Assembly (NCBI RefSeq): GCF_963583255.1
Contig: NC_084808.1
Location: forward strand, 15,647,201-15,711,200
From: Pyrus communis
Taxonomy: Eukaryota > Streptophyta > Magnoliopsida > Rosales > Rosaceae
DNA: 64,000 bases
Reading direction: 5' to 3'
Part shown: positions 34,276 through 44,839 of the stretch, piece after piece
Layout of the letters: each line of letters starts with the position of its first letter
How positions within the stretch are numbered: position 1 is the first letter of the stretch
Translations under genes and position numbers: made by a program
Notes under the pieces: generated by a model
Databases searched by the model: none
The model's input: the letters and a program-made list of their open reading frames with translations, nothing else
Told to the model about the DNA's origin: nothing

Positions 34276-34300
34276 TGTCCCACCAAGCGAGCCAAAATTA
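34276..34300 (-). promoter_or_regulatory. Primer-binding/leader motif of the Tat/PMD element
   Basis: Minus-strand TGGCTCGCTTGGTGGGACA directly follows the 5' LTR. It is equivalent to the CGCCCGGTGGGACC leader of the other Tat element at 17793 and resembles the conserved GGCGCCGTNNGTGGG start of Tat internal regions. Confidence 0.65.
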
Positions 34301-35398
34301 TGTTCGGGCTAGATCTGTCCCTCACACAACTCCCTTGGGTCTTGCCTGTCAGGCAAGGTTTGTTGCTTGGTGTACTGCAATATAAGTTTGTTATTAGTTT
34401 GGGCCTTTAGGCTCATAGTCAAAGCTAATATGAGTATGAGCATGCCACTGTTATCCTTTGTATAACAGATTGCTCTTTTAGTTATTAGATAGATTGATTA
34501 CTTACGCCACAAGTCACTTCTACTTCTTAGTTAAATTGGATTGTTCACAGATGGGTTAAGTTTGTATAAAGTTCTTTTTCCTGCCATGTAAACAATCATA
34601 TGTACAATTAAAGGGAGTTCAAGGCCGTTCAAGTTATTTCTTTGGTTACCAATTTAGACTAACAGTAAATAAGTAAGATTAATCATAGATGATGCTTGAA
34701 CGAAGGTAGTTGAAAATGACATAAGATCCAATGAAAGATGCATAAACAAAAGATCTACTTTATGTAAGTACAAACAAAAGAGACTCGGGCAAGATTACAA
34801 CCTTGTGAGGCAAGATTCATCTTCTTGCAATCACTTCTCTTTGTATTTTATAGAGATTGAAGTCTTGCAAAATGAAATACAAACCAGATTTACAAAAGAG
34901 ATTCGATACTACAACACAGGGAAGGGTAGCAGAGCTTTTAAAACTTTGACAAAAGATAGCTTTCTATGGTGAACCTGCAACTAAAAAGGGTAAAGGTTGA
35001 ACAAACTAAAGCTTTTTGGTTTCTTGTTGTCGGAGTGCAAAGTTGAGTGTCTTTTGATTGATTGGTTAATAGAGCTCTTCGTTGTGTCCTTCATTGCTTT
35101 TATAGACTTTCTAGCCCGATTGTCCAAGCCTTCCCTTTTGGTGATGACTCCAAAGTATGGTGAGTCTCTATCTAGTTTAGTTATTTACCTACCCATGCCA
35201 TGAAAAAGTGTTTTTTGCTAGGGATGAGCTACCATTTGTCACTTGTTACTTCTCACGTAGACTTACTGCCTATTCCTTGGCAAAAATAATTTTAAATTCT
35301 TCTTGGGCTGCCAACTATCCCAGCCCAATTTCCTCCTACTTTTCGCATTCTTAGGCCTTTAACCGCACTAAGCCCAATATTAAATATCCACCCAAACA
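34301..35398 (-). mobile_element. 5' LTR of the Tat/PMD element
   Basis: About 1.1 kb with TG...CA ends (TGTTCGGGCT at 34301, CCACCCAAACA at 35398). The right 722 bp align with the 3' LTR. Differences are scattered, suggesting an old insertion. Confidence 0.88.
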
Positions 35399-35992
35399 TA
35401 AGTGGTTTACGTGCTCAAGTGGCACGGCATGACTTACGAACTTGGTTGGTAGGGTCAGAACTCATATCATTCAAAATCTTCATCAAATGTGGCGATGAGA
35501 TTTTCATCAAGAGATCAAAACCTAGACCCGTGATATGATCATATTCAACCTTAACAAGTAGGTATAACAGTTAACAATGGAGGAAAGAGTGGAAAGGAAG
35601 AAGGGGCATAACTCCAATGTATTTTTGTATTATATTTGTTTAATAAAAATGACCATTACATTTCTCACAGAGTAGGATTCTCTCCCTTCTAATTTCTCTC
35701 CCCTTCCCTCCTCTTCTATTTGAATGCACACGATTGACCCACGTCAACATCTTTTGCTGACTTTTTATAAAGAGAGAAAGACAAAAAGTAAAGTGTGAAA
35801 GGATGGGAGAAAATATAGGAGATGAAGAAAGAAGAACCCTACTCATTTTCTCACACCCCACGTGTGCTCTTATACCATTCCCACACCCTACTTGCCAGCT
35901 GAAATTTATATAGACTCGCTAAAAACAACCAATAACCTCATTTAACCACTATTAAACTACCACTATGACTATGACAATCACTGATGCTATCA
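35399..35992 (-). mobile_element. Partial 3' LTR of a chromovirus (Ty3/gypsy)
   Basis: It sits immediately beyond a polypurine tract (minus TTTAAGGGGTAG, 35996-36007). It starts (minus) TGATAGCATCAG and has a TATA box TCTATATAAATT at about 35907. Its far end meets the Tat element at 35398. Confidence 0.6.
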
Positions 35993-36742
35993 TTACTACC
36001 CCTTAAAGAATAACATTGTCCTCAAGGTTAATTGAAATTTGAAATCTGAAATTGGGTAATTAAGTCATCATAATCTTCCCAAGTAGTTTCCTCTTTGATA
36101 CTGCCTTCTCAATGTATAAGCAATTTGACTCCGACTGCATTTCTTTTCTTGTACATTCTTCTTTAAGGCATTGTTAGAGGAGTCTATTGCATTAATCCAT
36201 CTTCTTTAACTGAAGGCAAACTTGTTACTAATGTAGCATCTGGCCCAAGGTGCTTCTTAAGGCAACTCAACATAGGGGTGGATTTTAATTAATTCCATCT
36301 GGCAACTTCAGTTTGTAGGCAACTTGTCTAATCCTTTTCCAGCACCTCAAAAGGATTACAATACTTGAGATGTAATTTGCGATAAACATGTGAAGCTAGA
36401 GGCTGCAATTGATAAGAGATTAACCTCAGATAAACCAAATCTCACACAGCAAATTCTCTTTTAGCTCTATGCTTGTCAGCTCGAACTTTCATCCGATTCT
36501 AAGCTATATCCAGAATAGTCTTCAACATAGACAACAATCTGTCCCTTGATATTAAACTTTGCTCCACCTTGTCCAGTTGGGTTTTCCAAACTCATAAGTA
36601 TCAATGTAAGGTGGAGGATACTCATAAACCATCTCAAACAGTGTGTTGATAGAAGTGTATATGAGGTGTTATAACTCCATTATGCCCATGCTAGCCACTG
36701 CACACACTTTTTAGGTTGATAACTTGTAAAGCATCTCAAATA

Positions 36743-36959
36743 CTCGTTCTTTAGACCAACCTATGACCGACAAAAAAAATGGGTTCATCACTCTTTTTCA
36801 CATACACTGGGAGAAAGGGTTACGATAGCAAGCTCCTCCCCAGCCGGAGAGCCTCTAGGACAAGGGGGCGGTGGTCAACCATACATTCTCGAGATTCGTA
36901 TTGATCAATCGATCTCTGCGTCCCGCCAGTTCGCTAAGTAGACTCACTCTACCAAGGGG
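36743..36959. other. 217-bp foreign insert inside integrase, possibly organellar
   Basis: Integrase reads ...NKCLET up to 36960 and resumes YLRCF at 36742, so everything between is inserted with no loss of codons. The insert is more GC-rich than its surroundings, has no inverted ends, no poly(A) and no obvious duplication. Text such as AAGGGTTACGATAGCAAGCT and CTCTGCGTCCCGCCAGTTCG has the look of mitochondrial or plastid DNA, but I cannot identify it. Confidence 0.6.
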
Positions 36960-37272
36960 TGTTTCTAAGCATTTATTAACCACCATAGTTTAATTTTCAC
37001 TTTGAGGATGATAATCTGAGCTCATACACAACTTGGATCCTTGTAACTTAAAAGTATTCATTATAGTATGCATTGAGAAAGATGGAATCCCTGTCACTAA
37101 CTATAGTAGCTAGCATCCCTTGCATTTGAACACATTGTCCACAAACAAGTGAGCCACACAAGCAGCAATATAAGGATGAGATAAAGCCATGAAATGGGCA
37201 AATTTAGACAACCAATATACTACCACCATGATAGCTGACCTTCCCTTGCACATTGGTAGTCCAACTACAAAG

Positions 37273-38863
37273 TGTTGGAAAATACTAGTATTTTGGTTTA
37301 TTTGAATGTTTGGTTTTCTAGGCTTAGCCTGTTAGCATTAAGGTTTTGATTTCTTATCTTTTAGGATTATGATTAATTTATTATAAATAGCATGTTTCTT
37401 ATTCAGTCGAGAATAAGTTAATCACGATATAGGATATTAGGACTTTATGGCCGTTCCGGCATTCTTATCTATTAATAATATTCTTATTATTTTGTATTCT
37501 TATTTGTCCTGCACTCTGAAATTCAGCTTGGTATCAAAACAAGTTTGATCTTAGGGGTTTGATCTGTTTCTGTTCGTATGACTTTGTCGTCTTTGTTTTT
37601 CCAGTTTCGTCTCGTCGAATTTTTCTCGTTCTCTGGTTTGGGTTAGACCCCTTGTTTGTAGTTAAAAATAAATAAATAAACAAAAATATCCAGTGTTTGA
37701 TCTGTCGTGAACCAGTCCTGCCACCCTTGTCACAACAGTCCCGCTGCATCTACTCGTTTCCGCAACCTGTCATCCCCCTCCATATTGTCCAAGTACAGAT
37801 CTGCTGAAACCCATAAACCTATGTACCTTAACCAACCATGCCTATGCCACCGCCTTCCGACGAACCTAGTTTCGCCTCGTCTGGCACCACCATCTGGAAA
37901 AGCCATCGCCGAAGCGCTTGCATCCATAGCATCGAAGGAACCTGCAACCCAGATCCCAGCCCACGCTACTGCTGCCTGCAACCCCAATCTGACCTGCCGA
38001 TCTGACCGATCCACCACAGCATTGCTGCAACTCTGTCTCGCACCACCGCCACCCGCAATATGAAGAATCTGGATTTGAGGATCCGCCGCCGTGAGCCTGT
38101 TTGCTGTCTTCGCCTGTTTCTTCCGTCTTCTCCTTTTCTCGCGTCTGCATAGAAAAAATAAAGAAGGCAAAAAGAGAGGAAAGAAAAAATATTGTTTGTT
38201 ATTGCGTTGGGCCCACACGGACAAGGGGAAAAAATGGTTAAGTTTGTTTTAGGCCCACACGAGTTGTTAACCTGTTTGGAATTGTTTTGTGACTGTCACT
38301 GGAGTGTTTGGAGTGTTGACGGCTCGAATGATAGTTGCTAGAATTTTTTGGCGTTGTTTATTTGTTGGTACAATTGAGATATGAAAATTTCGTTTGTCTA
38401 GTGACGGGGAGCATTCATGTGCTTTATTTTCGTACTCTCACATTAGCATGTAAGAATCAGAATCACTTTGCAAATTAAGTCTAGTTTGCAAGTTCGCCAA
38501 TCAAGTCAAGTCCAGTCAAGTTTACTTGCCTGCCAATCCACCTAACGGAGTCAGTTCGCATCTGCTTGTTTGCAAACTCATGTTGTATACTGCCATGAGT
38601 TTGACAGGGAGTTTTGGAAAATATTAGTATTTTGGTTTATTTGAATGTTTGGTTTTCTGGACTTAGCCCGTTAGCATTAGGGTTTTGATTTCTTAACTTT
38701 TAGGATTAGGGTTAGTTTATTATAAATAGCATACTTGTTATTTAGTCGAGAACAAGTTAGTCACGATATAACCTATTAGGTTATGTAGCCTTTCCGGCAT
38801 TTTTATCTATTAATAATATTCTTATTATTTTGTATTCTTGTTTGTTCCACACTCTGATATTCA
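37273..38863 (+). mobile_element. Non-autonomous LTR retrotransposon nested in the chromovirus
   Basis: Direct LTRs of about 253 bp at 37273-37525 and 38612-38863 share TTTGGTTTATTTGAATG, TTATAAATAGCAT (TATA) and TTATCTATTAATAATATTC. The primer-binding site TGGTATCAAAAC (37529-37540) matches initiator tRNA-Met. The 1.07-kb interior has no gag or pol; a GC-rich block at 37700-38130 gives open frames on both strands without motifs. Target duplications are not clean, but the interrupted integrase reads on across it. Confidence 0.85.
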
Positions 38864-38995
38864 ACTTCCATACTAATGTCAGTCCAAAATTTGTTGAGGA
38901 GGGGTTGCAACAAATTAGGAAGGAAATTGGTTTCATATTTATTTTGTTGACAAACCCAATAGAAATCCCTCTTTATAATCTGATGTCTTGATGTC

Positions 38996-39355
38996 AAATG
39001 TCTTGATGTTTTCATATTTGGTTAGTTACTTTTTGTTGTACAGTTGTTATAAATATTTGTGAGAGAGACCCGCCAGCTTGCTTTATTGTGAATTCCATTT
39101 CAGTATTTTAGTTTGAATTTCTCGCACCCCTGCACCCAAGCGTCTCGTGTTGATCCTAGATGTATGTTGGGAATGAGGCTTCACATTTAGACTTTTGGTG
39201 TATTTTGTTCTGGTACATTTAAAATCTAAACATACCAAAAGTCTGTAGTTTATTTTCAAATGTACCATAAGTTTTAAATATTTTTAAGGCCACGAATTTA
39301 AAATTCCTAGACTGCAGGAAATTAGTTGTTAGGTAGCTTAAGTGGATATATATTA
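38996..39355. other. Unassigned sequence between chromovirus remnant and MITE
   Basis: Part of it (39040-39130, with TATAAATATTTGTGAGAG) looks like a piece of LTR. No gene seen. Confidence 0.4.
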
Positions 39356-39669
39356 GGTACCGTTTGATACGTGGGACGGAACGGAACAGAGTGGGATAAG
39401 GCGTTCCGTCCCACGTTTTGTGCGCCTAAAACGGGTGGAACAAGTTGTTCCACGGAATGAGTTTTGGGTGAATTTTCGTTCCACCTCACCTCTCTGGAAC
39501 GACTCATTCCACATCCATGGAACACAAAACTATAACCTCTCAATCTCCTTCTTCCTCCTTGTTTCCATCCAAGGGCATCTTTACTCCCGCTCCATTCCGT
39601 TCCGTCTTGTCCCGTCCGGTCCCGTCTCATTTTGTTCCGTCCCGTCCCGTCTGCATACCAAATGATACC
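39356..39669. mobile_element. PIF/Harbinger-type (Tourist-like) MITE
   Basis: Inverted ends GGTACCGTTTGATACGTGGG and, in reverse complement, GGTATCATTTGGTATGCAGA. TTA flanks both sides (39353-39355, 39670-39672), the classic 3-bp target duplication. GGGACGGAAC-like words cluster at both ends. At 314 bp it encodes nothing. Confidence 0.88.
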
Positions 39670-39775
39670 TTAAATACATGAAAAATGTTGAGCTAGCAAT
39701 TAATCAAAGCATCTTAATCAAATTTTGTAAACAAACAGATATTTAGTCTAAACAAGTTTAAAAAAAATGTAGTGT

Positions 39776-40120
39776 TGTAAAATCGACGGTGTGTGTGCAG
39801 TGGAATAAATAAAACAAGACACAAAATTTACAAGGTTCCTCTACAGTCAGTGTGACTGGAGTACGTCCTCGGGCAGCAGTGGTGCTTTCATTATAATTTG
39901 GAATAATAGGAGTACAAAGATAACTCTATGTATTCTCTCCTCTCTTTTTCCTCTCTTTCTCTGCTCTATCTACATTGAAAGCATACGGAGTGCTCACACA
40001 TCTTTGACAATATGTTCTTCCTTCATCTCCCAAGTCAAGATTAATTTTATGGGCATTGAAAATCTACCAAATGTCTTCAGTTTCTATGTGGGCATTCATT
40101 ACCCACTATTATTTTCAACA
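39776..40120 (-). mobile_element. 3' LTR of the minus-strand copia element
   Basis: 345 bp, minus-strand TGTTGAAAATAATAG ... CCGTCGATTTTACA, over 90% identical by eye to 45349-45715. It lacks the 22-bp segment (CTATTTATAGAGCAACTC and flank) that contains the TATA-like box of the other copy. Confidence 0.93.
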
Positions 40121-41276
40121 CTCCCCCTTGGATGCCCACATATCAACATTAGTTGCCTCGTTAAAATCTTGATCTATTTTTGGATGCTCCCTCTTGATGA
40201 GTATCTCCCCCTGATTTCAAATTTTTTAGGTTGATCATTGATCCTGCTGCTTTAGTCTCTTAGCGGTGATAGTTGCCGAATGAGGTGTTTTACTTATTGT
40301 TAACTTTCCACAGACTTGTTCTTAAACTGGGTTGGAGGGTCTTCTGCTAGACTTCCTTCAAATGTCTGAATTTACCTATTTTATCTGGAGCTGAATTTGA
40401 TTTAAGGGTGGTGGACACTTGATCTTGAATCGGACTTGTGATTTCTTCAAAGGCCGTCTAGGCTTGATCTTGAATGAAATTAGACCATGAGGAGCTTCAT
40501 GTGACAAATGATCTTAGACTTTGTCGGGGATGAACTGACATGTGTTTGTTGTGCTTGTCTCCACATGCTTTAATGTATCATTTTCACTTGCCTTATTTGT
40601 TCCCTTTGCAGAAGTGGTATGTTCCCTATTTTTTCCCCATGCATGTGTGGCATCTTCTCTTGTAGTAGTTGCTCACTGATGAAGAAGTTAAATGCAAACC
40701 TTGCATTTGAATGGACCATCACTTCTTAGTGGCAGCGAAAGTTTGAGTGGAGGTTCCGACATATTGATTTCTCTGTCCTTGTCTTGGCAAGTAAGAACAA
40801 GGACAAAGGAAAGGACAGGGAAATTGCATGATATAAGATACTCTTGCTCTCGTCCCTGATAATATGAGATACTCTTGCTCTGGTGTGACTTGTTTGTAGA
40901 GGTATTCTCGGAAATGAAGAAAACTGAGTATTTCGAGATACTTTGTGAAAGTTGCATTCTCGGAGATGTGGAAGAGTTAGATACTTTTCAATTCTGCCTT
41001 GCCATGGAGGACAGAGGTTGACATATATAAGGATTTCCCAATAGCAGGTAGTAGTGATGTGTCTTTACTCTTGTCAGCAACTGTGGTGTAATTAGAACAG
41101 TAAGATTCACGCGTTTTCAACTTTATCAAAGATCTTTGATAAAGTTGCACGTGATATCCAAGAACTGAGATTGCGCCTGAGAAATGTTGATAGACGTCAT
41201 GCAGGGAAATCCAGCTTTTGAAATTTAAAAATCGGTGTCTCTTCGATTTTTGAATAAGTGGTCATGTTGCCCCTCC

Positions 41277-41287
41277 TTTTATAGAGA
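41277..41287 (+). promoter_or_regulatory. TATA-like box of the antisense copia cassette
   Basis: TTTTATAGAGA about 105 bp before the ATG at 41389. Confidence 0.45.
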
Positions 41288-41388
41288 TATCAATTTTGTT
41301 CAGAAACACTCAGAAAATTGTTGCCTGCAGAAATTTCCCTTTCTTGCACTTCTGAGATTTTATCTGACTTCCTTCATCATTTCTGAAA

Positions 41389-42006
41389 ATGGTTTGCCCA
41401 TCTAACATTTGCTTATATTTGAGTCTCAGGAGTGATACAGACGAGCAGCGTCAGGATAACATATGGCGCCCGTCCTTCTCATCTTTTAATGGTCCTCTTA
41501 CGGTTAGGGACTCTGTGATGAAGAATAACATAACCGCTACAGTGGTAGCCAGAAATCTTCTCACTCCAAAGGAGAACAGAATCCTTTCAAACCGGTTTGA
41601 TAAGGCGGCCGTTCAAGACTCATTGGCTCTCAGTGTTCAATGTGCGGGCTCTGTATCCAATATGGGTCAGCGCCTACTTTCTCAAACTCACCAAGTTGAA
41701 TCATTAATGGCTGAGGTTGCAAGTCTTACACAAGAGATTAGAGGGCTCAAGCATGAGAATAGAGTGTTACACATTCTTGCAAATAATTACTCTACGAGCA
41801 TGAAAAGAAAGCTCGACCAGCTACTAGAATCCGAAGATCGGACTCAAAATGACAATCGGGGCTTCGAGTGTTTATTCCAATGACATCCATTGTCTCAGCT
41901 GTCTGGAGTTCCACCAAGTATTGAGACTCCAAATAATCAACTTCTGGTGTCTCCCCCTTCTGGGGTACTTCCAAGTACTGAGGCGTCACATGAGCAACCT
42001 TTGTGA
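41389..42006 (+). pseudogene. Coiled-coil protein gene carried antisense in a copia element (one premature stop)
   Basis: The frame starts MVCPSNICLYLSL and runs RPSFSSFNGPLTVRDSVMKN, TATVVARNLLTPKENRI, DSLALSVQCAGSVSNMGQRL, then a heptad-rich coiled coil (HQVESLMAEVASLTQEIRGL, KHENRVLHILANNYSTSMKR). It meets TGA at 41881, where Arg (CGA) is likely ancestral. The same frame then continues for 40 codons of Pro/Ser-rich near-repeats (LSGVPPSIETPNNQ, PSGVLPSTEASHEQ) to a TGA at 42004. I recall similar repeated hypothetical proteins in fruit-tree and grape annotations but know no function. The frame is nearly intact while the host element is heavily decayed. Confidence 0.72.
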
Positions 42007-42126
42007 AGGCTCCCTCCTATTTGTTTGTTTTAACTCATGTGTATGTAATTTCTCGGAGATATTAATATATAAACTTTATTTCATTCAGTGTATTGTGCTA
42101 AATATAATAAAGCATATATTTCACTA

Positions 42127-43157
42127 AGATGTGGTACTTCTAGACCAAATATCAATTTATCTTTACCCTCGCGAAGATAAATGATCATTCTTAGTGTCTA
42201 AATCATTTGAGTAATCAACTCATAATCTTCAATCCATATGATTCTTTAATATCGTAAATATCATGGATAAGATTCGTGTTAGCATATTGTTCAATTCTGC
42301 AGTTCGAGACAATATTTCTCTCAACACTTTATAATCTTTCTTGACTCTTCAGGAGTCCCAATTTAATATCATCAACTCTTGCAAGAGATTTTAGTATGTT
42401 GCAACAATACCATAATGAAAGTACTCACTAAGGCAATTTATATCATTCATTGGTATTGAGTACATATTTTATGTTTTACCCTTCCAGGGCTTTCTTCAAG
42501 CAATTTGAATCCTTTAGGGATTTTCTACATTTTATAACACATTTTCCTTTAGAATTTATACAAAGCAATTTGCTTCCATGTATATTTGAAGGATTTACTT
42601 ATGGAGATATGATGTGGGCGACTCATAACCCTTCGTATATAATTCTCCATTCATATGAACTCCTTTACAACCTTGCGTCATATCATGTGATGGTATTACA
42701 AATGCCCATATGTAACATTCTAGGTTCAACATCTTTTGGCTATTTGTATTGTATCCAAGTATATAGGTCTATTTTTCCACGTTCTTACAAAATTGTAATG
42801 GAATTGCCTTTTTCCATTTTGGCCCATAATTTTGTTGATGGAAAAAGAACGGGACTCAATATCACCACAGCTCATTGATGAATTTAGTAGCTACTTGTAA
42901 AAACCAAAATTACCATTGGTTATCATCAATCTGTGATCTCATATTCTCATGTGCATGCGCATGCATAAAAGCTTTCCATTTCTTTGGATATCCATTACTT
43001 CATCAAGGGCATTACACTATCTCTTCCAGGATAGTCGTAATTTAGAGAATGCGGATCATAACCTCCTTTTGAGCGTTATAAAGCTTGGATTTTAATCTCC
43101 ACTTCGGGAGTTGAGTCATTGGAACTTATACGTCTATCATGCTTCATGCATGAGACA
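42127..43157 (-). pseudogene. copia reverse transcriptase remnant
   Basis: Very degenerate. Recognisable minus-strand pieces are KIPKGFKLLEESPG (about 42490-42530) and IFGLEVPHL (about 42130-42155). The latter corresponds to the GPEVPYLSAIGAL junction between RT and RNase H in copia elements. Similarity stops there, so RNase H is absent. Confidence 0.65.
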
Positions 43158-44160
43158 TCAATATTCCCATGTCCGCGGATTGACCTTTTCGGAACAAGTA
43201 TCCTTGCGGCAACTGTCATGCGTCTGGCATGCGACAGTTATGCAATAGTTCAGTAGTGCCATATTCTTCTTCTTTCGAATGACTGAACCTTTTGAGTTTG
43301 AGGGTCTGCCACGCTTCAGGCGTGCAACAGATAAATCATTTTCTGCCATATTATTTTGTCCAACAGAGACATTAATTCTTGTAGGCACATTTGCAGCAAG
43401 TATATGTGATTTTATCACTTTCGTTTCATCATTAAATGCATCTAGTATTTGATTTGCATATCGTTGCATCATTCAATTATTCTCACTTCGTTTGTATATT
43501 GATTGCTTCATGAATTAAAATAAGACAAATTCTCTTCGTTCTTCTGGAACGGTTTTTTTTCTCATCATTCTTCTGGAATGATATTTGTTCATCGTTCTTC
43601 TGAAACGAAGTTATTTTCTCCCCCTAACGGCAGGAAAATTGTCTTATCAAAATGACAGTCCACAAACCACGCGGTAAATATATCCTCGGTCAAGGGTTTT
43701 AAATATTGAATGATAGATGATGTTCAACATCAATGCCTAATCCGTAATGATGCTTCATTTCAGTATGTTGTGGCAGTGCAATAGGCACATAGATAACACA
43801 ACCAAAAACTAGTAAATATATAATGTTTGGCTGATTCCCAAACACGAGTTGTACTAAGAAGTATTGATGGTTGTCAACAGGTCTCAACCAAATCAATAAT
43901 GCATCATGTAAAATGACATGTCCCATGTAGAAACTTGGCAACTTCATTTTCATCAGCAGAACGCGGGTAATCAATTTCATCCGCTTAATAAATGTTTCTG
44001 CTAAACCATTTTTGAGTATGGACATAAGGAACTTCTGGTCCTTATTTAATAGTCTGCAGACTGAGACTCTTATGGCTTTTATTGCAATTAAGTTGAGGCA
44101 CTTTGGCTCCTCAAACTTAAGGTACTCATCAAGGAACTTCATGTCGATCTTGAGGATCAA
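43158..44160 (-). pseudogene. copia integrase C-terminal part and linker remnant
   Basis: Open stretches at 43699-44160 contain NGLAETFIKRMKLI, SFYMGHVILHDALLIW and VFGCVIYVPIALPQHTEM, the end of copia integrase. Those at 43158-43472 contain ANVPTRINVSVGQNN and ARLKRGRPSNSKGS, the linker before RT. A stop-rich spacer separates the two. Confidence 0.8.
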
Positions 44161-44672
44161 GGGGCTTTATGCCCGATCTTTTTGTTTGATGGAACTTCAG
44201 GTCCAATCATTTTTATATGATGAGGATCAAGAAACTGCATGTTCTGATCTGATCAAGGAACTTCGGGTCCAGTATGTACTCATCGTAACAAAAAAAGTAC
44301 AATAAATAAATTAAAGCAATAGGCGGTAATTCCAGCCATAATGAATTTAAGTAAATAAGGCTTGTGACAAGGGCTTTAATTCAGCACCATTCACATAAAT
44401 CAAAACTTAAAACAGTAGGCGGTAAAACCGTCCATGATAAATAAATTGTTTTAAAGTAAATAGAACTTGTGAAAGGGTTTTAAACCAACACCAATTCACA
44501 TAAATAACAAGAAGTATCATACCTCCTTTTATTTATTATTTTTCTTTCTTCTGTCAGCACTTATTCAAACCTTATTATTGTTACTTTTTTTATTTCTGCA
44601 GCATGGTGCCATGCACCAACAGAAACCATTTATATTATGTTGACCAAATGGTGTCATGCACCATTCAAATCC

Positions 44673-44704
<32 letters not shown>

Positions 44705-44839
44705 TTCTGAGGTTGCAGTCAACATTCCTTTTTTTCCTTGTTCACATGTGCCTTGCCATTCCATCAATCCCCCTTTTCTATTATTTTTCTTCCTTCTCTA
44801 TCTCTGCCAGTCTCGAAACGCAGGGCCAGCTCGGTAGTT
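44161..44839. other. Non-coding stretch with short direct repeats
   Basis: Copies of GATCAAGGAACTTC-like words occur at 44130-44270. Two copies of an approximately 85-bp unit begin GCAATAGGCGGTAATTCC (44316) and ACAGTAGGCGGTAAAACC (44412). An (AT)n run at 44677-44704 lies close to the following gene. Confidence 0.5.
44677..44704. repeat. (AT)n microsatellite
   Basis: About 14 AT units. Confidence 0.95.

Larger units (their letters stand above)
20871..35398 (-). mobile_element. Tat-type Ty3/gypsy retrotransposon with antisense plant-mobile-domain gene
   Basis: Direct LTRs (20871-21593 and 34301-35398) bracket, in minus orientation, gag, protease, RT, RNase H, a second archaeal-type RNase H and integrase. 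This order with a second RNase H is diagnostic of the Tat lineage. Between integrase and 3' LTR lies a + strand gene encoding a plant mobile domain protein. All reading frames carry stops. Gag/protease is interrupted by a Mutator-like element (30090-31563). Confidence 0.92.
36010..38995 (-). pseudogene. Chromovirus integrase and chromodomain remnant, split by two insertions
   Basis: On the minus strand: QNKYETNFLPNLLQPL and WTDISMEV (38870-38990), a 1.6-kb LTR-element insertion, then VVGLPMCKGRSA, YWLSKFAHFMAL and IVSDRDSIFLNA (second catalytic Asp) to NKCLE (about 36966). A 217-bp foreign insert follows, then YLRCFTSYQPKKCVQWLAWA, NTLFEMVYEYPPP, QNRMKVRADKHRAKREFAV-like text and HLGPDATLVTSLPSV. 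The region ends in a degenerate chromodomain (EETTWEDYDDLITQF, about 36040). A chromodomain after integrase places it among the chromoviruses. Confidence 0.85.
39776..44300 (-). mobile_element. Ty1/copia remnant with an antisense gene cassette
   Basis: The 3' LTR (39776-40120) is next to the polypurine tract AAGGGGGAG (minus, 40121-40130). Remnants of integrase and RT follow upstream at 42130-44160. RNase H is missing and its place is taken by a + strand gene (41279-42006). Integrase N-terminus, protease and gag are not found. The related LTR at 45349-45715 may be its 5' LTR or an independent solo LTR. Confidence 0.82.

Noticed and set aside
36743..36959. The insert as a tRNA or rRNA gene
   Set aside because: Considered because of its composition, but no cloverleaf with T-loop GTTCRANYC and no recognisable rRNA core could be found.
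37730..38224. 164-codon minus-strand open frame with many Arg, Ala and Gly
   Set aside because: It lies in the interior of a non-autonomous LTR element, overlaps a 118-codon frame on the other strand, and shows no domain. The GC-rich composition alone explains the lack of stops.
42450..42878. 142-codon + strand open frame
   Set aside because: It is the complement of the degenerate copia RT on the minus strand (KIPKGFKLLEE region) and has no motif of its own.
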